Shown here: positions 1 through 5,444 of the stretch, piece by piece | Layout of the letters: each line of letters starts with the position of its first letter | Position numbering within the stretch: the first letter of the stretch is position 1 | Origin: Actinomycetes bacterium | GTDB lineage: Bacteria; Actinomycetota; Actinomycetes; Actinomycetales; Cellulomonadaceae | NCBI GenBank assembly: GCA_023389455.1 | Contig: JAEWEJ010000397.1 | Location: forward strand, 1-5,547 | Reading direction: 5' to 3' | DNA: 5,547 bases | Translations under genes and position numbers: made by a program | The notes under the pieces: generated by a model | What the model saw: only the letters and a program-made list of their open reading frames with translations | Database searches by the model: none | Told to the model about the DNA's origin: nothing

Positions 1-1
1 C

Positions 2-511
2 ACCGACCCCGCGTGCCGGCTCGCCGGGTGGGCCGACGCCCACGTGGTGCTCACGGCCTGCCCGGACGGTGCCGGCGCGTGGCGCCTGGCCGCCGTCGAC
101 GTCGCGCAGGACCGCCCCCCGACGCCCCTGGCGACCAGCGACGTCCCCGTGCGTGACGCCTGGCCGCTCGGGGACGGGCGCGTCGGGCTCGGACGCGTCG
201 TGATGCCCGCACCGTGCGACGCGACGTCCGACCCCGCCGTGCTCGAGGACGGCACGGTCCGCCCTCTCACCGCCGGCTGGAGCCCGTACGACCACGGCAC
301 GTCCCTCACGTTCGCGGCCGGGGCCGCCTGGACGTTCCTCAACGGGTGCTACACCGGTACCGGGCGGGCGGACCCGCAGCGCGACGTGCGCGTCGACCTG
401 GCCACGGGCGCGACGACCACGCTTGGGTGGAGCGAGGCGCGGCGCGACGTCGACCAGGTCGTCGAGGACGGGTGGCGCGTGATCGGCGTCAGCGTGGTCC
501 GGGGCGGCTGA
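2..511 (+). CDS. 3' end of a hypothetical, probably secreted protein (partial)
   Basis: The reading frame is open from the left edge to a TGA at 509-511, giving the last 169 residues of a longer protein; the GTG at 44 has no ribosome binding site before it, so the true start lies outside the window. Codons end almost always in G or C, as expected for a real gene in this genome. I do not recognise the family. Visible traits are four cysteines (in PACRL, TACPDG, PAPCDA and NGCYTG), many Gly-Asp turns, short alternating beta-type segments such as AWRLAAVDV and VRVDLATGATTTLG, and no hydrophobic helix. This resembles blades of a beta-propeller (WD40/TolB-like) domain in an exported protein, with cysteines that could form disulfides. 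That reading is inference. The gene converges on ino1 and ends 20 bp before a strong hairpin. Confidence 0.7.
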   Translation, partial: TDPACRLAGWADAHVVLTACPDGAGAWRLAAVDVAQDRPPTPLATSDVPVRDAWPLGDGRVGLGRVVMPAPCDATSDPAVLEDGTVRPLTAGWSPYDHGTSLTFAAGAAWTFLNGCYTGTGRADPQRDVRVDLATGATTTLGWSEARRDVDQVVEDGWRVIGVSVVRGG

Positions 512-531
512 GCGCGACCCTGCAGGACGCC

Positions 532-564
532 CGAGGGCCCGGTGCGTGACGCACCGGGCCCTCG
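532..564. terminator. Strong 15-bp hairpin, probable bidirectional terminator
   Basis: Bases 532-546 are perfectly complementary to 550-564 (15 base pairs, TGA loop), and the arms contain GAGGGCCCGGTGCG. It starts 20 bp after the stop codon of the upstream gene and lies in the gap between two convergent genes, so it can end transcription from either side. There is no T-tract on either strand, which is usual for terminator hairpins in high-GC actinobacteria. Confidence 0.75.
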
Positions 565-594
565 ACCTCTGCTGCGCTCCAGGTCAGCGCTCGA
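554..594. repeat. 41-bp direct repeat, copy 1
   Basis: This 41-bp stretch, starting CCGGGCCCTCGACC and ending GGTCAGCGCTCGA, recurs exactly at 651-691, 97 bp away. It covers the right arm of the first hairpin plus a 30-bp tail. This copy lies entirely in noncoding DNA, whereas the other copy overlaps the end of ino1. The 11 terminal bases here, read on the minus strand (TCGAGCGCTGA), mimic the last codons and stop of ino1, so this copy looks like a duplicated gene end. Confidence 0.9.
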
Positions 595-614
595 CCTCGT
601 GGTCGCGCTGACCT
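581..614. other. Additional inverted repeat between the two terminators
   Basis: Bases 581-590 (AGGTCAGCGC) are complementary to 605-614 (GCGCTGACCT), a 10-bp stem whose loop can form a further 3-bp ACC/GGT pairing. It sits between the two GC hairpins and would fold in a transcript from either strand. It may be an accessory part of the terminator cluster or a by-product of the duplication; its function is unknown. Confidence 0.5.
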
Positions 615-631
615 TGCACTCCGCGACGGCA

Positions 632-660
632 GAGGGCCCGACGCTGCGCGCCGGGCCCTC
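632..660 (-). terminator. Hairpin terminator of the padR-ino1 operon
   Basis: Bases 632-640 (GAGGGCCCG) pair with 652-660 (CGGGCCCTC); after one mismatch, 642-644 pair with 648-650, leaving a 3-nt loop. The stem starts 20 nt after the ino1 stop codon on the minus strand, the normal place for an intrinsic terminator. No T-run follows. Its outer arms match those of the 532-564 hairpin, while the apical part differs. Confidence 0.7.
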
Positions 661-691
661 GACCTCTGCTGCGCTCCAGGTCAGCGCTCGA
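651..691. repeat. 41-bp direct repeat, copy 2
   Basis: Exact second copy of 554-594. It comprises the right arm of the ino1 terminator, the 20-bp spacer and the last 11 bases of the ino1 coding sequence including its TGA. Identity stops at once on both sides (A/G at the left edge, C/T at the right edge). With the shared left hairpin arms included, the repeated blocks span about 533-594 and 632-691. Confidence 0.9.
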
Positions 692-1775
692 TGTCGCCGC
701 GGATGAAGGCCTCGACCTTGGTCCGGCCCTCGGTGTCCTCGGTCTGCACCGGCGGGGACTTCATGAAGTACGTGGACGCCGAGAGCAGGGGGCCGCCGAT
801 GCCGCGGTCCTTGGCGATCTTCGCCGCGCGCAGCGCGTCGATGATGATGCCGGCCGAGTTCGGGGAGTCCCAGACCTCGAGCTTGTACTCCAGGCTCAGG
901 GGCACCTCGCCGAACGCGCGGCCCTCGAGGCGCACGTACGCCCACTTGCGGTCGTCGAGCCACGCGACGTAGTCCGACGGGCCGATGTGGACGTTGCGGT
1001 CGTCCTTCTTGCCGGCCAGCGGGCCGTCGGTGAGGTTCGACGTGACGGCCTGCGTCTTCGAGATCTTCTTGGACTCCAGGCGCTCGCGCTCGAGCATGTT
1101 CTTGAAGTCCATGTTGCCGCCGACGTTCAGCTGGTAAGTGCGGTCCAGGATGACGCCGCGGTCCTCGAACAGACGCGCGAGCACGCGGTGCGTGATGGTC
1201 GCGCCGACCTGCGACTTGATGTCGTCGCCGACGATCGGCACACCGGCGGCCTCGAACTTGGCGGCCCACTCGGGGTCCGACGCGATGAAGACCGGCAGGG
1301 CGTTGACGAAGGCGACGCCCGCGTCGATCGCGCACTGCGCGTAGAACTTCGCCGCGGCCTCGGAGCCGACGGGCAGGTAGCAGATCAGGACGTCGACCGC
1401 GTTGTCCTTGAGCGTCTGCACGACGTCGACGGGCTCGGCGTCCGACTCCTCGATGGTCTCGGCGTAGTACTTGCCGATGCCGTCGAGCGTGTGGCCGCGC
1501 TGCACCGTGACACCCAGCGGGGGCACGTCGCAGATCTTGATCGTGTTGTTCTCCGAGTTGAAGATCGCCTCGGACAGGTCGAAGCCGACCTTCTTGGCGT
1601 CCACGTCGAAGGCCGCGACGAACTCGATGTCCCGCACGTGGTAGTCACCGAACTGCACGTGCATGAGCCCGGGGACCTTGCCCTGCGGGTCGGCGTCCCG
1701 GTAGTAGTGCACACCCTGGACAAGCGACGCGGCGCAGTTGCCGACGCCGACGATGGCGACGCGGATGGAGGTCAT
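681..1775 (-). CDS. ino1: Inositol-3-phosphate synthase (myo-inositol-1-phosphate synthase)
   Basis: The 364-residue product converts glucose-6-phosphate to myo-inositol-3-phosphate (1L-myo-inositol-1-phosphate) with NAD as internal redox cofactor. This is the first committed step to phosphatidylinositol, PI-mannosides and mycothiol in actinobacteria; the enzyme is cytosolic. The length fits the short prokaryotic type (about 360-370 residues; eukaryotic forms exceed 500). The N-terminus carries a Rossmann motif, VAIVGVGNCAAS, at residues 6-17. The conserved core VGDDIKSQVGAT is at 182-193, NVGGNMDFKNML at 217-228 and SAGIIIDALRAAKIA at 307-321. The ATG start is preceded by AAGGAG about 5 nt upstream, and overlaps the padR stop as ATGA, so translation is probably coupled to padR. 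A longer reading frame running upstream through the padR region is an artefact of high GC. It looks intact. Family assignment is firm; control by the adjacent PadR is inferred. Confidence 0.97.
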   Translation of the reverse strand: MTSIRVAIVGVGNCAASLVQGVHYYRDADPQGKVPGLMHVQFGDYHVRDIEFVAAFDVDAKKVGFDLSEAIFNSENNTIKICDVPPLGVTVQRGHTLDGIGKYYAETIEESDAEPVDVVQTLKDNAVDVLICYLPVGSEAAAKFYAQCAIDAGVAFVNALPVFIASDPEWAAKFEAAGVPIVGDDIKSQVGATITHRVLARLFEDRGVILDRTYQLNVGGNMDFKNMLERERLESKKISKTQAVTSNLTDGPLAGKKDDRNVHIGPSDYVAWLDDRKWAYVRLEGRAFGEVPLSLEYKLEVWDSPNSAGIIIDALRAAKIAKDRGIGGPLLSASTYFMKSPPVQTEDTEGRTKVEAFIRGDIER

Positions 1776-2410
1776 CCTCGCTCCTTCTCGTTTCGCGCCT
1801 CGGAGATGCCCTCGGCGTCGTCTGCAGCGATGGCCGGACGGCCACCGCCCTCGGGGCGAGCGCGACGTACGCCGCGCTCGTTGTCGATGAGGTCGTCCAG
1901 CCAGCGGACCTCGCGCTCGACCTGCTCGAGGCCGTGGCGCTGGAGCTCGAGCGTGTACTCGTCCATGCGCTCGCGGGTCCGTGCGAAGGACTGCCTGATG
2001 GTCTCGAGCCGCTCGGTCAGCCGGATGCGACGACCCTCGAGGATCCGCATGCGGGTCTCGGCGTCGGTCTGGCCGAAGAAGGCGAAGCGGACGTCGAAGT
2101 TCTCGTCCTCCCAGGCGGCCGGACCCGAGGACGACAGCACCTGCTGCAGGTGCTCCTTGCCCTCGGCGGTCAGCTGGTAGACGATCCTCGCGCGCTTGCT
2201 GGCCACGGTCCGGTCGTCCGGTGCGTCGACGCCGACGATCCAGCCGCGGTCCGCGAGCCCCTTGAGGCACGGGTACAGCGAGCCGTACGACAGCGCACGG
2301 AAGGAGCCGAGCACGAGGTTGAGCCGCTTGCGCAGCTCGTACCCGTGCATCGGGGACTCGGCGAGCAGGCCGAGGATGGCCGGCTCGAGCACGTCGGAAC
2401 GTCCGCGCAC
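1772..2410 (-). CDS. PadR-family transcriptional regulator
   Basis: A 212-residue DNA-binding protein. Residues about 8-85 form the PadR winged helix-turn-helix: EPAILGLLAESPMHGYEL, then the hallmark ALSYGSLYPCLKGLADRGWI near residues 39-58, then a basic wing (KRARIVYQLTAEGKEHL). Residues about 105-180 are rich in charged heptads (RRIRLTERLETIRQSFARTR and onward), fitting the C-terminal coiled-coil dimerisation region. The last 30 residues are polar and probably disordered. The start is GTG; AGGAGG lies 5 nt upstream (2416-2421 on the plus strand), which fixes it. The gene is first in an operon with ino1 (4-bp ATGA overlap) and occupies the place of Rv0047c in M. tuberculosis. A 21-bp palindrome sits 55 bp upstream at the predicted promoter, so autorepression and control of ino1 are likely. 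The effector ligand is not evident from the sequence. Confidence 0.94.
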   Translation of the reverse strand: MRGRSDVLEPAILGLLAESPMHGYELRKRLNLVLGSFRALSYGSLYPCLKGLADRGWIVGVDAPDDRTVASKRARIVYQLTAEGKEHLQQVLSSSGPAAWEDENFDVRFAFFGQTDAETRMRILEGRRIRLTERLETIRQSFARTRERMDEYTLELQRHGLEQVEREVRWLDDLIDNERGVRRARPEGGGRPAIAADDAEGISEARNEKERG

Positions 2411-2464
2411 CTGACCCTCCTCACGTCGCCGTCCGGACCACGGACCCGACGCTCGGCAGGATCC

Positions 2465-2485
2465 GATGTATCAACTCGATACATC
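2465..2485. promoter_or_regulatory. 21-bp inverted repeat, probable PadR operator
   Basis: Bases 2465-2472 (GATGTATC) are perfectly complementary to 2478-2485 (GATACATC) around a 5-bp AACTC spacer. The site is conspicuously AT-rich in a very GC-rich region. PadR proteins bind dyads with ATGT and ACAT outer half-sites; here these are 11 bp apart, wider than the 8-bp spacing reported for classical PadR sites. It lies at the predicted transcription start of the padR-ino1 operon, where bound repressor would block initiation. Assignment to this PadR is inferred from position and motif. Confidence 0.75.
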
Positions 2486-2488
2486 CGG

Positions 2489-2518
2489 AGAATATGTCGA
2501 CCGGGTGCTCGTGCACAA
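2489..2518 (-). promoter_or_regulatory. Candidate sigma-70-type promoter of padR-ino1
   Basis: Read on the minus strand, TTGTGC (plus 2513-2518) and TATTCT (plus 2489-2494) are separated by 18 bp and resemble the -35 and -10 elements. The -10 fits the actinobacterial TANNNT pattern. Transcription would start near 2482, inside the palindromic operator, giving a leader of about 70 nt before the padR GTG. The -35 is only a partial match. Confidence 0.5.
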
Positions 2519-2767
2519 CACGCCCGGTCGTCGCGGTCCGCCGAGGCGTCCGGCGCTGCCGGAGCCGCCCCGGGCGCGGGCGCGTCGTGGAGCGGTCGAG
2601 ACACCGTCAGCGCCCGGTGCGGATCATGTGAAGGGTCCGGGCGATCCGGACGTCCCGGGCGCTGATCCCGGTGGTGCGTCCGGGTCGTTCGTCCATACTG
2701 AGCCCCGGCAGCGTCCGCCCGGCACGTCCGGAACGGGGCCGGGGGCGCCGCAGCACCGTCGTCGCAC
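2519..2767 (+). other. Non-coding upstream region of the PBP gene
   Basis: This stretch of the 370-bp divergent intergenic region shows no convincing gene. A plus-strand frame runs through it from an ATG at 2466, but that ATG lies inside the operator palindrome, has no ribosome binding site, and encodes a Pro/Arg/Gly-rich low-complexity sequence typical of noncoding GC-rich DNA. A weak -10-like CATACT is at 2694-2699 without a clear -35; a start near 2706 would leave a 75-nt leader. A stem CCCCGGC (2703-2709) with GCCGGGG (2738-2744) could form in that leader. I cannot place the PBP promoter with confidence. Confidence 0.4.
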
Positions 2768-2773
2768 GAGAGG
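2768..2773 (+). promoter_or_regulatory. Ribosome binding site selecting the TTG start of the PBP gene
   Basis: GAGAGG lies 7 nt before the TTG at 2781. No ATG or GTG start with a comparable site exists nearby in frame; the nearest upstream in-frame start, GTG at 2628, lacks a Shine-Dalgarno. This supports TTG as initiation codon. Confidence 0.6.
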
Positions 2774-2780
2774 TCTCCCC

Positions 2781-5249
2781 TTGGCAGCCAGCAACCGCCG
2801 CGCCGCGCCGCCGCGCGCCCGGCGCGCGACGCGTCGCCCCACGTCCCCCACCGCCGAGCGCCGGCGGTTCTGGAACTACCCCCGCCGTGAGCTGTCGGGG
2901 CTGCACCGGTGGCTGCCGTCGTGGCGCGTGGTGCTGGGCACGTTCATCGGGGGCGTCTTCCTCGTCCTCGGCGCGGGAGCCGCGGCGTTCGCGTTCATCA
3001 ACCCGCCGGACGCGCTGGCCGAGGTCGAGTTCCAGACCACCACCGTGTACTTCGCGGGTGAGCAGCCGGGCCAGCCCGGGCCCGTGATGGGGACGTTCGC
3101 CGAGCAGAAGCGCGAGATCGTCGACTACGCGACCCTGCCGGCGCACATCGGCCAGGCCGTCGCGGCGGGCGAGGACCAGACCTTCTTCACGAACCGTGGC
3201 GTGTCCATCACCGGCATGGTGCGGGCCTTCATCAACAACGTCCAGGGCAAGCCGACGCAGGGCGGGTCGACGCTGACCCAGCAGTACGTCGAGCGGTACT
3301 ACCAGAACACCACCAAGGACTACTGGGGCAAGGCGAAGGAAGCGATCCTCGCCATCAAGATCTCCCAGAACGAGTCCAAGGACCAGATCATGGGCCGCTA
3401 CCTGAACACGATCTACTTCGGTCGTGACTCGTACGGCATCCAGGCCGCCGCGCAGTCGTACTTCGGCAAGAACGCGGCGGACCTCACCGTCGGCGAGTCC
3501 GCGATGCTGGCCGCACTCATCCCGTCGCCCAACAACTGGGACCCCGCGGTCGCCCCGGAGAAGGCCCAGCAGCGCTGGGAGATCGTGCTCGACCGCATGG
3601 TCGACGGCGGGTGGATCACTGCCGAGGAGCGCGCGGCGCAGACCTTCCCGGCATGGGTGCCGTACGCCACGTCCGAGACGTACCGCGGACCGAACGGCCA
3701 CCTGCTCAAGATGGTCGAGAACGAGCTGCTCGCGACCAAGTTCTGGACCGCGGACGAGCTGCGCACCCGCGGCCTCGAGATCGTTACGACCATCGACCCC
3801 GAGGTCCAGCGGATCGCCGTGGAGTCGGCCGCCGCGCTGCAGTCCGGTGAGCTCAGCAACGGCGCCACGCCCAACGAGCGGATGCGCACGTCGATCGTCA
3901 CCGTCGACCCCGCCACCGGCGGCATCGTCGCCCTCTACGGCGGCCCGGACTACCTGGTGGACTCGCGCAACACGGCGACGTTCGACCGCATCCAGGCGGG
4001 CTCGACGTACAAGCCCTTCACCCTGGTCGCCGCGCTCGAGCAGGGCATCAGCCTGAGCACCACGTACGACGGGAGCTCCCCGCAGGAGTTCGACATCGGC
4101 GAGGCCAAGCCCTGGCGGGTGCAGAACTACGGCAACTCCAACCGCTACGGCACGATCGACCTGACGGCGGCCACGGCCAACTCCGTCAACACGGCGTACG
4201 TCCACCTCAACCTCGAGGTCGGGCCCGCCGAGACCGCCCGTGTCGCCACGGCCGCCGGAGCCACCAACGAGCCCACCACCGTGCCGTCCAACGTGCTCGG
4301 TGCGGACACCGTCCACCCCCTCGACATGACGAGCGCCTACGCCACGTTCGCGGCCCAGGGCGTGCACCGCGACGCGCACATCGTGCAGGCGGTGCTCGAC
4401 AAGGCGGGCGTGTCCCTCTGGGCCCCCGACACGTCCGGTGACCAGGTGTTCGCGGCCGACGTGATGGCCGACGCGACCTACGCCATGACGCAGGTCGTCG
4501 AGAAGGGTTCGGCGACGGACCACATCAAGCCCCTGCGACGTCCGATCGCCGGCAAGACCGGCACGTCGTCGGAGAACAAGTCGGCCTGGTTCATCGGCTA
4601 CACCCCGCAGCTGGCGACCTCGGTCGCGCTGTCCCAGATCGCCGAGGACAACAAGGGCCAGGACTCCATCAGCGGGTGGGGCGGCGTGAGCTCGATCACC
4701 GGTGGCTCCTACCCGGCAGAGCTCTGGGCCCACTACATGAAGCAGGTCTTCGAGCAGCCGCGGTACCAGGAGGTCCTGGACTTCCCCGCCCGCGCGAACG
4801 TCGGGGGCAAGCCGTCGCCGACCCCCTCGGAGACTCCCACCGAGGAGGCGCAGCCCGAGGAGCCGCCGGCGCCCACCGAGGTGCTGGTCCCCAGCGGTCT
4901 CGTCGGACGCACCGAGGCCGACGCCGCCGGAGCGCTGCAGGGCGCCGGGCTGGTGCCCACCGTGGTCACCGAGCGCCACGCGACGGTGCCGTCCGGCCGT
5001 GTGATCCGCGTGGAGCCCGGTGAGGGGGCGACCGTGGGTACCGGGGCGGCCGTCACGATCGTGGTGTCCAGCGGCCCGCCGCCGGCCGCGAACCCGACGC
5101 CGACACCTCCACCGCCGGCCCCCCAGCCCTCGGCGCCGGCCCCGGAGCCGAGCGCACCACCGGCCGGTGACGGCACCGGTAACCAGGGCAACGCCGCCGG
5201 CACAGGGACCGGTGGCGCCGCCCCGGGGGCCGCGCCCGGCACCCGATGA
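2781..5249 (+). CDS. ponA: Class A penicillin-binding protein, transglycosylase/transpeptidase with PASTA domain
   Basis: An 822-residue bifunctional enzyme (numbered from the TTG start) that polymerises lipid II and cross-links peptidoglycan outside the membrane. Residues 1-47 are an Arg-rich cytoplasmic tail; 49-73 are one membrane anchor. The GT51 glycosyltransferase follows: catalytic Glu131 in GEDQTFF, GGSTLTQQ at 161-168, a second conserved Glu187 in KAKEAILA, and YLNTIYFG from 207. The penicillin-binding transpeptidase has the nucleophile motif STYK at 408-411, SVN at 468-470 and KTGT at 592-595, so both activities look intact. After an acidic Pro/Thr linker, one PASTA domain covers about 703-765, then a Pro-rich and Gly/Ala tail to the TGA. 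PASTA domains bind peptidoglycan or beta-lactams in related proteins. Position before rpsF matches mycobacterial ponA1, but the PASTA domain recalls PonA2. The TTG start is likely, not certain; alternatives would only lengthen the cytoplasmic tail. Confidence 0.96.
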   Translation: MAASNRRAAPPRARRATRRPTSPTAERRRFWNYPRRELSGLHRWLPSWRVVLGTFIGGVFLVLGAGAAAFAFINPPDALAEVEFQTTTVYFAGEQPGQPGPVMGTFAEQKREIVDYATLPAHIGQAVAAGEDQTFFTNRGVSITGMVRAFINNVQGKPTQGGSTLTQQYVERYYQNTTKDYWGKAKEAILAIKISQNESKDQIMGRYLNTIYFGRDSYGIQAAAQSYFGKNAADLTVGESAMLAALIPSPNNWDPAVAPEKAQQRWEIVLDRMVDGGWITAEERAAQTFPAWVPYATSETYRGPNGHLLKMVENELLATKFWTADELRTRGLEIVTTIDPEVQRIAVESAAALQSGELSNGATPNERMRTSIVTVDPATGGIVALYGGPDYLVDSRNTATFDRIQAGSTYKPFTLVAALEQGISLSTTYDGSSPQEFDIGEAKPWRVQNYGNSNRYGTIDLTAATANSVNTAYVHLNLEVGPAETARVATAAGATNEPTTVPSNVLGADTVHPLDMTSAYATFAAQGVHRDAHIVQAVLDKAGVSLWAPDTSGDQVFAADVMADATYAMTQVVEKGSATDHIKPLRRPIAGKTGTSSENKSAWFIGYTPQLATSVALSQIAEDNKGQDSISGWGGVSSITGGSYPAELWAHYMKQVFEQPRYQEVLDFPARANVGGKPSPTPSETPTEEAQPEEPPAPTEVLVPSGLVGRTEADAAGALQGAGLVPTVVTERHATVPSGRVIRVEPGEGATVGTGAAVTIVVSSGPPPAANPTPTPPPPAPQPSAPAPEPSAPPAGDGTGNQGNAAGTGTGGAAPGAAPGTR

Positions 5250-5262
5250 CCCGGACGCCCGA

Positions 5263-5297
5263 CGGCCCGCGGTCCGCGCGATTCGGTGCGCGGGCCG
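5263..5297 (+). terminator. Hairpin terminator after the PBP gene
   Basis: Bases 5263-5271 (CGGCCCGCG) pair perfectly with 5289-5297 (CGCGGGCCG); after a 2x2 internal loop, CCG (5274-5276) pairs with CGG (5284-5286). The stem begins 13 bp after the PBP stop codon. There is no T-tract. The right arm overlaps the spacer of the candidate rpsF promoter, so the element may both end one transcript and border the next. Confidence 0.65.
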
Positions 5298-5311
5298 CGA
5301 GCCGGTAGTCT
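5282..5311 (+). promoter_or_regulatory. Candidate rpsF operon promoter
   Basis: TAGTCT at 5306-5311 fits the actinobacterial -10 pattern TANNNT. A weak -35-like TTCGGT lies at 5282-5287 with an 18-bp spacer. The start would be near 5318, giving a leader of about 127 nt before the rpsF ATG. A promoter here makes sense because a strong terminator precedes it and ribosomal genes need high independent expression. Confidence 0.5.
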
Positions 5312-5317
5312 GGGCGA

Positions 5318-5444
5318 CCGCCGTCCCTCACGGGACGGTTCGTCGTGCCCACCACCCGACACCTGTCGGACACGGGCGCGCCGAGACGCTTGAGACCCTC
5401 CTGCCACGGACCGACCGTGGCCGCGAAGACCAGAGGAGGTGGGT
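5318..5444 (+). promoter_or_regulatory. Structured rpsF leader, candidate S6:S18-type autoregulatory element
   Basis: The leader can form three hairpins. CCGTCCC (5321-5327) pairs with GGGACGG (5332-5338). CGTGCCC (5344-5350) pairs with GGGCGCG (5374-5380, one G-U), enclosing an internal loop and a CCGAC/GTCGG stem (5356-5360 with 5365-5369). GCCACGG (5403-5409) pairs with CCGTGGC (5415-5421) around an ACCGA loop. CCTCCT at 5397-5402 is exactly complementary to the rpsF Shine-Dalgarno AGGAGG at 5434-5439, and the third hairpin abuts that helix, so the leader can hide the ribosome binding site. In other bacteria the S6:S18 complex represses its own mRNA by binding a leader hairpin with a conserved CCG. 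CCG occurs in the ACCGA loop and in the 5356-5360 stem here, but I cannot confirm a match to that family. Confidence 0.45.

Noticed and set aside
554..691. CRISPR array or mobile-element ends
   Set aside because: There are only two repeat copies, one overlapping a gene end and both tied to hairpins; no third copy, cas gene, transposase or target-site duplication is visible.
987..2180. 397-residue plus-strand frame across ino1 and padR
   Set aside because: Complement of two well-identified genes, crosses their junction, and shows no domain or ribosome binding site.
681..2270. Longer version of Ino1 (529 residues)
   Set aside because: The extra N-terminus is an out-of-frame reading of padR; the conserved Rossmann motif starts at residue 6 of the ATG at 1775, which has its own Shine-Dalgarno.
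2466..2780. N-terminal extension of the PBP reading frame to the ATG at 2466 (927 residues)
   Set aside because: The ATG is part of the operator palindrome, no ribosome binding site precedes it, and the extra 105 residues are low-complexity Pro/Arg/Gly sequence unlike any PBP N-terminus.
3171..3203. Possible defect in the first GT51 motif, with Asn where many family members have His
   Set aside because: Catalytic Glu131 and the other GT51 motifs are intact, and Asn at this place is familiar from actinobacterial class A PBPs.
2607..4979. 790-residue antisense reading frame opposite the PBP gene
   Set aside because: It is complementary to clearly functional PBP motifs, its product is rich in Arg/Gly/Val/Leu/Asp without a recognisable domain, and long antisense frames are expected at this GC content.
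5345..5444. Possible leader peptide starting at the GTG at 5345
   Set aside because: No stop codon precedes the rpsF start in that frame, there is no good ribosome binding site, and the segment is better explained as structured RNA.
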